Below are positions 53,672 to 62,090 of a stretch of 64,000 nt of DNA, one piece after another; the stretch's first letter is position 1; each line of letters begins with the position of its first letter. The DNA lies in contig JAFTCA010000084.1 in the NCBI GenBank assembly GCA_017454945.1, positions 1 through 64,000 on the forward strand, written 5' to 3'. Under the pieces are notes generated by a model. That model had not been told where the DNA came from, did not search any database, and was given only the letters and a program-made list of their open reading frames with translations. A program made the position numbers and the translations under genes. This DNA comes from Bacteroidales bacterium. GTDB taxonomy: Bacteria; Bacteroidota; Bacteroidia; Bacteroidales; WCHB1-69.

Positions 53672-55267
53672 ATGAATACCAAATATATCTTTGTTACTGG
53701 CGGCGTTGTTTCCTCTTTAGGGAAAGGTATCATCTCCGCCTCGATTGGCAAATTGTTGCAGGCGCGCGGCTACAGTTTGACCATTCAAAAGTTTGACCCG
53801 TACATCAATATCGACCCAGGCACGCTCAACCCTTACGAGCACGGCGAATGCTATGTAACCTATGACGGCATGGAAACAGACTTGGATTTAGGTCATTATG
53901 AACGCTTTACGGGCATCCGCACCACCCGCGACAACTCAGTAACCACGGGCAGAATATACAAATCGGTGATTGACAGGGAACGCCACGGCGACTATCTTGG
54001 CAAAACCATCCAGGTGGTACCGCACATCACCGATGAGATCAAGCGGCGCATCATGCGCGAGGAGGACCCTACGCACTACGACTTTGTCATCACTGAGGTG
54101 GGCGGCACCATCGGCGACATTGAGAGTGCGCCTTTTATGGAAGCCATCCGACAGTTGAAATGGGAATTAGGGAAAGATGCCGTCAACATCCATTTGACGT
54201 ATGTGCCCTACCTGAAAGCCGCTGGCGAATTGAAGACCAAACCTACTCAACACTCTGTCAAAGAGTTACAGAGCATGGGAATCCAGCCCGACATTCTTAT
54301 TCTGCGCACCGAGAAGCATCTTGAGACAGCCATCCGCGCCAAGGTGGCTTCATTCTGCAACGTGGATTTGGACTGCGTAGTGCAAAGCGAAGACCTGCCC
54401 AGCATTTACGAAGTGCCCGTCAATATGCAGAAGCAGGGACTCGACACGGCCATTCTGCGCAAGACAGGGCTGCTGACCACCCCTACTCCATCGTTAGGCG
54501 CATGGCTCACCTTCCTCGAGAATCTCAAAACCGCCACCGAGCAGGTTCATATCGGTCTGGTAGGCAAATACGACTTGCAAGATGCCTACAAGAGCATACG
54601 CGAATGCTTGATTCAAGCGGCAGTTTACAACCATCGCAAGGCCGACATCCACTTCATCAACAGCGAAAACATCACCACAGAAAACATTGCCGACATGCTG
54701 AAAGGGCTTGACGGCATCATCATCTGTCCTGGCTTCGGCTCTCGCGGTATTGAAGGAAAAATCATTGCGGCCCAATACACCCGCACGCACGACATACCCA
54801 CTTTCGGCATTTGCCTCGGCATGCAGATGATGGTCATTGAGTTTGCACGCAACGTATTGGGTTACAGCGATGCTCACAGCAAGGAAATCGATGAAAACAC
54901 GCCGCACAATGTCATCGACATTATGGAGGACCAGAAGAACATCACCAATATGGGTGGCACCATGCGTTTGGGCGCTTACGCCTGCGAACTGCGCGAAGGC
55001 AGCCGTGTAAGGGAAATCTACGGAGAAAAGATGATTCAGGAACGCCACCGCCATCGCTACGAATTCAATAACGCCTTCTTGTCGCAGTACGAAAGCAACG
55101 GCATGCAGTGCACCGGTCGCAACCCCGAAAGCGACCTGGTTGAGATTGTGGAAATTCCTGATTTAAAGTGGTATATAGGAACGCAATTCCACCCTGAATA
55201 CTCAGGAACACTGCTCAAGCCACACCCGTTGTTTATGGACTTCATCAAGACAGCAATAGGGAGATGA
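53672..55267 (+). CDS. pyrG: CTP synthase
   Basis: A 531-aa enzyme converting UTP to CTP with glutamine and ATP. The N-terminal synthetase domain begins with YIFVTGGVVSSLGKGI (P-loop) and has FDPYINIDPGTLNPYEHGE. The C-terminal class I glutaminase has the catalytic Cys in FGICLGMQM, with the His/Glu pair in FHPEYSG. The length is normal. It is coupled to the purF-like gene with a 10-bp gap, linking purine and pyrimidine synthesis in one unit. Confidence 0.97.
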   Translation: MNTKYIFVTGGVVSSLGKGIISASIGKLLQARGYSLTIQKFDPYINIDPGTLNPYEHGECYVTYDGMETDLDLGHYERFTGIRTTRDNSVTTGRIYKSVIDRERHGDYLGKTIQVVPHITDEIKRRIMREEDPTHYDFVITEVGGTIGDIESAPFMEAIRQLKWELGKDAVNIHLTYVPYLKAAGELKTKPTQHSVKELQSMGIQPDILILRTEKHLETAIRAKVASFCNVDLDCVVQSEDLPSIYEVPVNMQKQGLDTAILRKTGLLTTPTPSLGAWLTFLENLKTATEQVHIGLVGKYDLQDAYKSIRECLIQAAVYNHRKADIHFINSENITTENIADMLKGLDGIIICPGFGSRGIEGKIIAAQYTRTHDIPTFGICLGMQMMVIEFARNVLGYSDAHSKEIDENTPHNVIDIMEDQKNITNMGGTMRLGAYACELREGSRVREIYGEKMIQERHRHRYEFNNAFLSQYESNGMQCTGRNPESDLVEIVEIPDLKWYIGTQFHPEYSGTLLKPHPLFMDFIKTAIGR

Positions 55268-55387
55268 GAGTGGAGAGATGAAGAGGTTCCGTTGCGCTAA
55301 TCTTGCAGAATGGAGTTAAGGAGTGAAGGATGCTAAAGTCTAAAGTCTAATATCTAAAGTCTTTTTTGAATTCTGAATTTTGAATTT
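55262..55387. repeat. Heptamer cassette after pyrG
   Basis: GAGAGTGGAGAGATGAAG, AGTTAAGGAGTGAAGGA, CTAAAGT-CTAAAGT-CTAATAT-CTAAAGT (period 7), then TTGAATT-CTGAATT-TTGAATT. It ends at the stop codon of the YiiX-like gene. It begins at the pyrG stop. Confidence 0.85.
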
Positions 55388-56003
55388 ATTCTTCTCCCTT
55401 CACAATTTCCATCAGTTTGGCATTTTTCGTTATGTCGGAGGGATAGATTACCGGTTCGCGGAAGGCGGGCGGTTGATGACGGCGGCCCTCGGTGAGGTCG
55501 ATGCCGGCATGACGATACAGCAAATCCACCATCTCGGTGCAATAGAGTTTTGACGTGTCGGAGCAGAGGTAATTACGGTCAAACGGGACCTTACGCTGCA
55601 ACAGCCGGCGCGCGTCGGCTGCAATACTGGCGCGCACTTCAGCCAATGTGTCATAGCGGAAAACGGCACCCGCCTCCGCTCTATCGCTGCGCAGGAACAA
55701 CAGCAGGCTGTCGCACTTAATAACCTCCTCTCCCCCAGTCTCTTCCGACTCGCCAGGCACACAATGGACAACGAACCAACTGCTGTCCTGACGTACCATA
55801 ACACCGATGTGCGAGTAGGCGCTATTATTCTGTTTTTCGGCACGTTCCACCGCCCTACTGCTTACCGAACGTCCACGCCGGAGAATCAAGTCGCCCTCCT
55901 CCAAGAGCGTGGTGTCGAGCGTCAAGGAGGTGAGTGTATCCGGCTGCCGGCAGCCAGCCATCAGCACGCAAAGAAATAACAACAAACAATGCGCAGATTT
56001 CAT
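55386..56003 (-). CDS. YiiX/YebB-like NlpC/P60-superfamily lipoprotein
   Basis: About 205 aa. Lipoprotein signal (MKSAHCLLLFLCVLMAGC, Cys18). The YiiX-type papain-like fold is visible: LLEEGDLILRRG, NSAYSHIGVMV (catalytic His) and YCTEMVDLLYRHAG (catalytic Cys near residue 155). Members of this superfamily act as amidases or peptidases on envelope substrates; the substrate here is unknown. The start at 56003 is just 9 bp below a 28-bp perfect palindrome (56013-56040). Confidence 0.85.
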   Translation of the reverse strand: MKSAHCLLLFLCVLMAGCRQPDTLTSLTLDTTLLEEGDLILRRGRSVSSRAVERAEKQNNSAYSHIGVMVRQDSSWFVVHCVPGESEETGGEEVIKCDSLLLFLRSDRAEAGAVFRYDTLAEVRASIAADARRLLQRKVPFDRNYLCSDTSKLYCTEMVDLLYRHAGIDLTEGRRHQPPAFREPVIYPSDITKNAKLMEIVKGEE

Positions 56004-56012
56004 AATTATCAT

Positions 56013-56040
56013 GTAGGGGCGTAGCGCGCTACGCCCCTAC
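56013..56040. repeat. Perfect 28-bp REP-like palindrome
   Basis: Fully symmetrical GTAGGGGCGTAGCG and its complement, 14 bp per arm with no loop. It lies 9 bp before the YiiX-like start and 35 bp after the DUF4878 stop. Similar GTAGGGGCG...CGCCCCTAC palindromes are known as scattered repeats in several bacterial phyla. Possible roles: REP-like element, transcript stabiliser, terminator of the upstream gene or protein-binding site. Confidence 0.85.
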
Positions 56041-56075
56041 AGTATCCGGTTTCATCAATTTTACAAAAACAATGA

Positions 56076-56468
56076 TTATTTGTCGGTCAAATCTATCAAC
56101 CACTTCTTATCCACCTTAATCATCTTGAATTCAGTGGGTTCTCCGTCATCATGCTTAGCGTCATTATAAGTTATTTTCACCTTAACCACAGCATGCTCGC
56201 CATCTTCAGCAATTTCCTCTGAAATGACTTCATACTTGTTTATACCTCCTTCTTCACCCACCATGGCTCCAATTTTTTTGCACAGCTCCACAACCTCAGT
56301 TACATCCTGATCTGTAGCGGAAGTATAGACTAACGTGGCAGCCTCTTCATATTTTCCATCTTTAAGGCAATCAAGATATTTACATGCTGTGTCACTCGGT
56401 TTAGGACCGCCACAGGCAGCAAACAGAACAGCGCATAATGCGAACAATAAGAATCTACATTTTTTCAT
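56076..56468 (-). CDS. DUF4878-like lipoprotein
   Basis: A 130-aa protein: lipoprotein signal (MKKCRFLLFALCAVLFAAC, Cys19) and an NTF2-like fold domain of the DUF4878 type (DTACKYLDCLKDGKYEEAATLVY, YEVISEEIAEDGEHAVVKVKITY, WLIDL). No catalytic residues are apparent. Probably outer-membrane anchored; function unknown. It has a textbook Bacteroidetes promoter. Confidence 0.82.
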   Translation of the reverse strand: MKKCRFLLFALCAVLFAACGGPKPSDTACKYLDCLKDGKYEEAATLVYTSATDQDVTEVVELCKKIGAMVGEEGGINKYEVISEEIAEDGEHAVVKVKITYNDAKHDDGEPTEFKMIKVDKKWLIDLTDK

Positions 56469-56507
56469 AGCTCAAACTTTTTAAAATAAATATATGGTTT
56501 AACGGTA

Positions 56508-56538
56508 CAAAGATAGGACAAATCTTGTTTTTTCCAAA
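56508..56538 (-). promoter_or_regulatory. Promoter of the DUF4878 lipoprotein
   Basis: On the minus strand TTTG (56535-56538), exactly 19 bp, then TATCTTTG (56508-56515). Full match to TTTG-N19-TAnnTTTG. The start codon is 39 bp downstream. Confidence 0.7.
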
Positions 56539-56555
56539 AAACTTTGTTAAAAATT

Positions 56556-58001
56556 TTATTTTGTCCACGAATCAATCACCGTGTGCTTCAGCACGATAGC
56601 CACATCATACTTCTCTTCAAGGTGCTTTTTCAGACTTTCGGCAAAATAGACCGACCGATGCTGACCGCCCGTGCAGCCGAAATTGACCATAAGGTGCGTG
56701 AAATGGCGCGACATATAATTCTCGACTGACATATCCAAAATGGCGTTTACGTGCGACTTAAACTCCTCAACCTCAGGATATTTCTCCAGCCAATCGATAA
56801 TCACCTTCTCTTGTCCCGTGTTGTGGGAATATTGCTTTTCGCGCCCCGGATTGGGCAAAGCTCGGCAGTCGAACACGAAGCCGCCACCGTTGGCAGACAG
56901 ATCCTGCGGAATACCTTTCTTGTATGAAAAACTGGTGATAGTAACCGTCAGTTTATCAGTATTTTGCTTGGAATAGGATTCAAAATCACACTCGGTAATT
57001 TTTTTCAGCACCTCTCTCAAGGCCGGAATCTGTACTGGAATATCCCAGTGCGCCAACAGATACTTGATATTGTTGACCGCGTATGGAATACTCAACAGGA
57101 AATGGGCTTTTTTCTCATAATAGCCCCTGAATCCGTAGGCTCCCATCGCTTGCATGATGCGTATCAACACAAATGCCGTGTATCGTTCCTTAAAGTCGCG
57201 ACGGTCCACAGAGATGTGCTTCGACAACTCATCCATATAGAAATCAAGCAGTTGCTCGCGAACCTCAGCAGGAATATCGGCTTTGCCATCGTAAAGCAGC
57301 GAGGCAATGTCATACTGCAACGCACCTTTTCTACCTCCTTGATAATCAATAAAGTAAACCCTTTCGTCACAAATCATAATGTTTCGTGACTGGAAATCGC
57401 GGAAGAGGAAAAAGTCACTATCGGCCTGCAAAAGATAATTTATCAGCGTATCAAAATCATTTTCAAGCAATTGCTCATCAAAAGGAATATTGACAAGCTT
57501 CAAAAAGTAGTACTTGAAATAGTTGAGGTCCCACTGCATCGACTGGCGATCGAAGGCATAGCGCGGATAGGCCACTGAAAAGTCGATGCCGCACTTGCCA
57601 GACAACTGAATCAGAGGAAGTTGCTTGATTACTTCGCGATAATAGTGAATAGTTTCCGCACCCAACTCATGACCATCGCGGTGCGACGACAAGAAGGAAT
57701 ATAGTGTCTCGTTGCCAAGGTCGGAGAGCAGGTAATAACGTTTGCCGCCATCCACCCAAAGCAGCTGTGGCACATTGATATTTCGGGTAAGGAAAAAGCG
57801 CGTGTAAGAAAAGAAGGCTTCGTTCTCTTTAACATCCTGATTATAAGCCCCGATAATAGAAGGGAAATTCTGGAATGTGAAGCGCACATAGACGCGTGAC
57901 GAGCCCGACTTGGGCAGTTCATCGGCCGCAATGCAAGGAGCACCGGCATACTTTTCAGCCGCCGCCTTCAAGTAATCGGGATTATAAACTTCTTTATACA
58001 T
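56556..58001 (-). CDS. AmgK-like sugar kinase fused to RapZ C-terminal domain
   Basis: A 481-aa fusion. Residues about 1-320 form an APH-fold kinase, with the catalytic FRDFQSRN (Asp202; the usual His of HRD/HGD is Phe200) and metal-binding IDYQGG (Asp219). This resembles AmgK, the anomeric MurNAc/GlcNAc kinase of cell-wall recycling. Residues about 350-475 match the RapZ C-terminal domain (SFSYKKGIP, FVFDCRALPNPG, GCTGGQHRSVYFAE), which in E. coli binds GlcN6P and sRNA. The P-loop half of RapZ is missing. It may couple amino-sugar phosphorylation to sensing (inference). It is the last gene of an operon and lies 6 bp after the GT4. Confidence 0.85.
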   Translation of the reverse strand: MYKEVYNPDYLKAAAEKYAGAPCIAADELPKSGSSRVYVRFTFQNFPSIIGAYNQDVKENEAFFSYTRFFLTRNINVPQLLWVDGGKRYYLLSDLGNETLYSFLSSHRDGHELGAETIHYYREVIKQLPLIQLSGKCGIDFSVAYPRYAFDRQSMQWDLNYFKYYFLKLVNIPFDEQLLENDFDTLINYLLQADSDFFLFRDFQSRNIMICDERVYFIDYQGGRKGALQYDIASLLYDGKADIPAEVREQLLDFYMDELSKHISVDRRDFKERYTAFVLIRIMQAMGAYGFRGYYEKKAHFLLSIPYAVNNIKYLLAHWDIPVQIPALREVLKKITECDFESYSKQNTDKLTVTITSFSYKKGIPQDLSANGGGFVFDCRALPNPGREKQYSHNTGQEKVIIDWLEKYPEVEEFKSHVNAILDMSVENYMSRHFTHLMVNFGCTGGQHRSVYFAESLKKHLEEKYDVAIVLKHTVIDSWTK

Positions 58002-58007
58002 AGCTAA

Positions 58008-59216
58008 TTAGTTTTGTGACAAGGCGGTATAAAAGTCCACAATCCGGCGCGAAATAACTTCCGAATTATGATGCAGTTGGATAAATTCACGAGCATTTTC
58101 GCCTATAATCTTGCAAAGGTCAGGAGTCTTAATACATTTCTCCAAAGCTGTCACGAACTCCTCGGGCGTATTGGCGATGAGCAGTTGCACGCCATCTTTG
58201 GCATCAATACCTTCTGCACCGACGGTAGTAGTGATGACGGTTTTGCCAAGGGCCATTGCCTCGATGATTTTCACACGCACACCGCTACCAGAGAGCAGAG
58301 GCACGACCATAATATCGTGAGCCAGCATAAACTCGTTTGCATCGGGCACATCCTCTTCCACCCGCACATTGGCAGCAGTAGGATGTTTCAACGAATCGGG
58401 AATATTGTGTCCTGCGATGGTGAAAGTCACTTCGGGGAATTTTGCTAAAATCTTGTCCCACACCTCATCCAAGAACCACTCCACCCCTTCCACATTGGGC
58501 AGCCAGTTCATGCTGCCGATATGGAACAGTTCGGGTTCATCAGACGGAATATAGTCCTCTTCCGGCTCATAGCGGTCCACATCCACACCAAAGGGAATCA
58601 CCGTTCCATGAGTTTTTGGGAATTGTTCATGAAAATATTGATAATCAGGCGCTGAGATAGCCATAAAGCCATCCACTTTGCCGAAGAGCGACAGTTCGTA
58701 CTGTTTTAATTTGCGTGCCAACACACTGAGCCCCAGCTTACGGAGAGGATTCTTGGCATGCTGTACCATGCGTTCCCAAATCTGATGCTCGATATTGTGA
58801 GTACGGAGCACGATACGGGCGTTGCTATATTGCCGAATAACAGGAATATACGGCGCCACGAACACCGACTCGAGCTGCACAATGTCGAAGGTTTCTTTTT
58901 GCAAAACGCTCGTCAGTTTTTTCGTCATCTCCTTGGAAATGAAACGAGTGACATGGTACGATTTGTTTTGCAGCAACGCCTTCAGGGCAGGGAAAAAACG
59001 GGGTGTCGTGTCAATAAAAACAGTTTCCAGGCCGGTATCAGTCACATAATCAGCGGGCAGAGCCGCCATATTGACAGGGTGTTTCGGGGTGCTGACGGCC
59101 ACCACTTTCACCTGATGACCTGCAGAAAGCAGGCCCATCGTGATGTTGTTAATGGCGATACAGCCACCATCAACGGGCGGATACGGTATCTTATGACACA
59201 GTTGTAATATCTTCAT
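58008..59216 (-). CDS. Glycosyltransferase family 4
   Basis: A 402-aa GT-B enzyme: CHKIPYPPVDGGCIAINN at the N-terminus, RTHNIEHQIWERM, then the C-terminal donor-binding part with HIGSMNWLPN, PLLSGSGVRVKIIEAMALGKTVI and TTVGAEGI. The pattern is typical of sugar transferases in surface polysaccharide synthesis. The acceptor is unknown. It overlaps the LptF/G gene by 26 bp, implying translational coupling. Confidence 0.92.
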   Translation of the reverse strand: MKILQLCHKIPYPPVDGGCIAINNITMGLLSAGHQVKVVAVSTPKHPVNMAALPADYVTDTGLETVFIDTTPRFFPALKALLQNKSYHVTRFISKEMTKKLTSVLQKETFDIVQLESVFVAPYIPVIRQYSNARIVLRTHNIEHQIWERMVQHAKNPLRKLGLSVLARKLKQYELSLFGKVDGFMAISAPDYQYFHEQFPKTHGTVIPFGVDVDRYEPEEDYIPSDEPELFHIGSMNWLPNVEGVEWFLDEVWDKILAKFPEVTFTIAGHNIPDSLKHPTAANVRVEEDVPDANEFMLAHDIMVVPLLSGSGVRVKIIEAMALGKTVITTTVGAEGIDAKDGVQLLIANTPEEFVTALEKCIKTPDLCKIIGENAREFIQLHHNSEVISRRIVDFYTALSQN

Positions 59217-60645
59217 GTTTCTTACTGAATTTCATTTTAAGCTTCTTGAACCACTTGGAATAGGTTTCGGCCGAAAGCACCGAAGCGTCAACGGTGGCCT
59301 TATAGGTCAGGAACACACAGACCGGCACCAGCACAATCGTCGAAAACCACATACCGAGAGCCACGGGAATATCGCTACCTTTCGACACTTTTTCACCGAT
59401 AATGGAAACCACGAAGTAGAAAGCGAAGAAGAGCACCGTCACCACCAAGGGAACACCAATACCACCTTTGCGGATGATAGAGCCCAGCGGAGCACCGATG
59501 AAGAAGAAGAGCAGACATGCCACGGCCAGCGTGAATTTGCGGTGCATCTCAATCTGGTGGGCGTACAAGTTTTTCTTCTTATACGAAAGGTCATCCTGCG
59601 CAAATTGGACCGTATTCTTATACCCCATAGCCGACTGTTTGGCATAATTGTAAATGTCGTGTTTCTTCGACAGGGGTTGATCGGCCAGCACGTAAGGATT
59701 TGGCTCCGCCATCTTTTTGTCAAACAGCGAATCGTAGCGCACGTAGTTATTGAAGAAGTAGAGAATGTTCATCAGCGAGAAGGCGGATATCTCACGCAGC
59801 GAGTCGATTTCCATTTTCAGCGTATCGGCATGCACCCACAACTCCTGCAACGGCATCGACTGGTAACTTGACTTAAAGAACGAGTCGTCAGACTTTTGAA
59901 TCTCGAACGACGAGAGGTCGAACACTTTGTACTGTTCCTTAAAGCGAGCCCGCGACAACGGGAATTGATTGGATCGGCTGTTCATGTTCTTGCTCTCATC
60001 CCAATAGTAGCCATCGTAGAGTGTGAAAAGGAAATACTTCTTGTCGGTAGTCATTTTCATCACACCACGTTTGGCGTAGGTCATGGTGCAGTTGCCCTGA
60101 TGACGTGAGTGGTCATAAATCAGAATGTCCTCCACATCTTCGTTGTTGGCGTGTTTTTTACCAATGCGAATCACATAATTGTCGAAGCCCTTGTAGAAAG
60201 TGCCCTCATCGATGCTGAGGGCGGGTTTCTGTTCCTTGATATCGTACAGCAGCGACTTCATCTTCCAGTTGGCAACCGGGATCACGCTATTGGAGAACCA
60301 GAACGAGAAGATGCAGATGAGAATGACCAGGCCGGTGAGAGGGCGCAGAAGGTAGCCGATAGAGATACCTGCCGATTTGAGGGCCACAATCTCGTATCGC
60401 TCGCCCATATTGCCGAAAGTCATCAGCGAGGAGAGCAGCACCGCCAGCGGCAGCGCCAGCGACACAAAGGTTGCGGAGGCGTAGAACAGCAGTTCAAGGA
60501 TGATATACCATTCCAAGCCCTTGCCCACGAGGTCGTCAACATACTTCCACAAAAACTGCATCAGGATGATGAACAGCGAAAAAAGGAAGGTTATGAAAAA
60601 CGGTCCCAGAAAATTCCTAATCAGGTATCTATCAATAATTTTCAC
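59191..60645 (-). CDS. LptF/LptG-family permease
   Basis: A 484-aa inner-membrane protein with six helices: three at the N-terminus (about 10-120) and three at the C-terminus (about 375-460), with a large periplasmic jelly-roll domain between. The starting motif KIIDRYLIRNFLGPF and ERYEIVALKSAGIS are hallmarks of the lipopolysaccharide transport permeases. It would work with LptBC to lift LPS from the inner membrane. The start codon is GTG: an in-frame stop lies directly before it. LptF and LptG cannot be told apart here. A gap of 16 bp separates it from the transketolase gene. Confidence 0.92.
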   Translation of the reverse strand: MKIIDRYLIRNFLGPFFITFLFSLFIILMQFLWKYVDDLVGKGLEWYIILELLFYASATFVSLALPLAVLLSSLMTFGNMGERYEIVALKSAGISIGYLLRPLTGLVILICIFSFWFSNSVIPVANWKMKSLLYDIKEQKPALSIDEGTFYKGFDNYVIRIGKKHANNEDVEDILIYDHSRHQGNCTMTYAKRGVMKMTTDKKYFLFTLYDGYYWDESKNMNSRSNQFPLSRARFKEQYKVFDLSSFEIQKSDDSFFKSSYQSMPLQELWVHADTLKMEIDSLREISAFSLMNILYFFNNYVRYDSLFDKKMAEPNPYVLADQPLSKKHDIYNYAKQSAMGYKNTVQFAQDDLSYKKKNLYAHQIEMHRKFTLAVACLLFFFIGAPLGSIIRKGGIGVPLVVTVLFFAFYFVVSIIGEKVSKGSDIPVALGMWFSTIVLVPVCVFLTYKATVDASVLSAETYSKWFKKLKMKFSKKHEDITTVS

Positions 60646-60661
60646 TTACGCAAAAATAATT

Positions 60662-61531
60662 TTAGTAATCACCAATGGTTTCGGGCAACTGTTTCAAGGC
60701 CAGTTCAGCTTGCTCGTCATTGGGAGCCGAGCCGTGCCATTTGTGGGTGCCCATCATGAAATCGACGCCCATGCCCATCTCAGTCTTCATCACAATAACC
60801 ACCGGTTTCCCCTTGCCACACAGCGACTTAGCCTTATTAAGTGTTTCAACGGTCTCTTTCATGTTATTGCCGTCCATCTGCAGCACTTCCCAGTCGAACG
60901 CCTTGAAGCGGCCGGGCAGGTCGCCGAGGCAGAGCACATCATCGGTGGAGCCGTCGATCTGCTTTTTGTTATAATCGACAATGGCAATCAGGTTATCCAC
61001 TTTCTTGGCCGAGGCAAACATGAAGGCTTCCCAGGGTTGGCCTTCCTGCAGTTCACCGTCGCCTGTCAGCACAAAAACAGTCTTATTGTCGCCGTTGTGT
61101 TTCTTGGCGATGGCGGCGCCAATGGCGACCGACACACCTTGTCCCAGCGAGCCCGAAGCCACGCGGATGCCTTCGAGGTGCTCAACGGGCGTGGGGTGTC
61201 CTTGCAGGCGGGTGCCCAACTTACGGAGCGTGCCCAATTCAGAAACGGGGAAGTAGCCGCGGCGTGCCATCACACTGTAGAGCACGGGAGCGATGTGACC
61301 GTTGGAGAGGAAAAACATATCCTCGCCCTTACCGTCTTGTGTGAAGTGGGCGGGGTCGATGTCCATCACCGAAAAGAAGAGGGCCGTCACCAAATCGGCG
61401 CATCCCAGTGAGCCGCCGGGGTGGCCCGACTTGGAGGAGTGTACCATCCGGATAATGTCTCTTCTGACCTGACCGGCCATCTTTTCCAGTTCTTCAATTG
61501 ATAATGCTGAATTGTTCATTGCGTTAGTCAT
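60662..61531 (-). CDS. Transketolase, N-terminal (TPP-binding) subunit
   Basis: A 289-aa protein corresponding to the N-terminal half of a split transketolase. It carries the thiamine diphosphate motif TGDGELQEGQPWEA...DYNKKQIDG, HSSKSGHPGGSLG and SGSLGQGVSVAIGAA. The C-terminal (pyrimidine-binding) half is usually the next gene, but here the next gene is lptF/G and the preceding one is a lipoprotein, so the partner must lie outside the window. Needed for the non-oxidative pentose phosphate pathway, with rpiB. A second ATG at 61519 is possible. Confidence 0.9.
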   Translation of the reverse strand: MTNAMNNSALSIEELEKMAGQVRRDIIRMVHSSKSGHPGGSLGCADLVTALFFSVMDIDPAHFTQDGKGEDMFFLSNGHIAPVLYSVMARRGYFPVSELGTLRKLGTRLQGHPTPVEHLEGIRVASGSLGQGVSVAIGAAIAKKHNGDNKTVFVLTGDGELQEGQPWEAFMFASAKKVDNLIAIVDYNKKQIDGSTDDVLCLGDLPGRFKAFDWEVLQMDGNNMKETVETLNKAKSLCGKGKPVVIVMKTEMGMGVDFMMGTHKWHGSAPNDEQAELALKQLPETIGDY

Positions 61532-61562
61532 AGTTTATGTTATTTTATATTTGATGACGAAG

Positions 61563-62072
61563 TTATTTTTCTAATATTGAGTAATCTATGGGATCAGGAA
61601 CGTAGATTTTGAGGTCGGGTGTCACTAAAAAATTGACAATATCGCGCGGGCCGTCGGCATAAACGGTGGCCCTGATGAGCATCAGCAACGGCTTTTTATT
61701 GTCAACACTCTCATCTATAACAACTTCCTTGTAATAATTCTCTGCCTCAATCATCTCTTCGATTTTGGTTTCCAACTCCGTCAGCTCGGCAGGGTCGCCA
61801 TCTTTCACCTCAGCCTCATACTGCGTCTGATATTCGAGGCGCATATTCTCCACATAGGGAAGGATAAAATCCACATACGCCAACGCTGTCAGGGTGTCAA
61901 TGGAAATAATAGAAACAGAATCGACTTTTTCCAGCTTTTGCTCTTCCTTAGCATAGTTCATGGCCACCTTTTTCACTTTATCGCGAAACTTTTCGGCCTC
62001 CGTTTTCTTGTGGCAGGAAAACAATGTCATGACCATCAAACCGACCAGCAGACAAGCTACAACTCTCTTCAT
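61563..62072 (-). CDS. Lipoprotein of unknown function
   Basis: A 169-aa protein with a lipoprotein signal (MKRVVACLLVGLMVMTLFSC, Cys20). The mature part is mainly helical and acidic (EAEKFRDKVKKVAMNYAKEEQKLEKVD, a helix with heptads; ELTELETKIEEMIEAENYYKEVV), ending in a beta-like segment (IVNFLVTPDLKIYVPDP). No family is recognised. It is 18 bp after the DUF4831 gene and 31 bp before the transketolase gene. Confidence 0.75.
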   Translation of the reverse strand: MKRVVACLLVGLMVMTLFSCHKKTEAEKFRDKVKKVAMNYAKEEQKLEKVDSVSIISIDTLTALAYVDFILPYVENMRLEYQTQYEAEVKDGDPAELTELETKIEEMIEAENYYKEVVIDESVDNKKPLLMLIRATVYADGPRDIVNFLVTPDLKIYVPDPIDYSILEK

Positions 62073-62090
62073 CTTTTCAGTTTTTAGACC

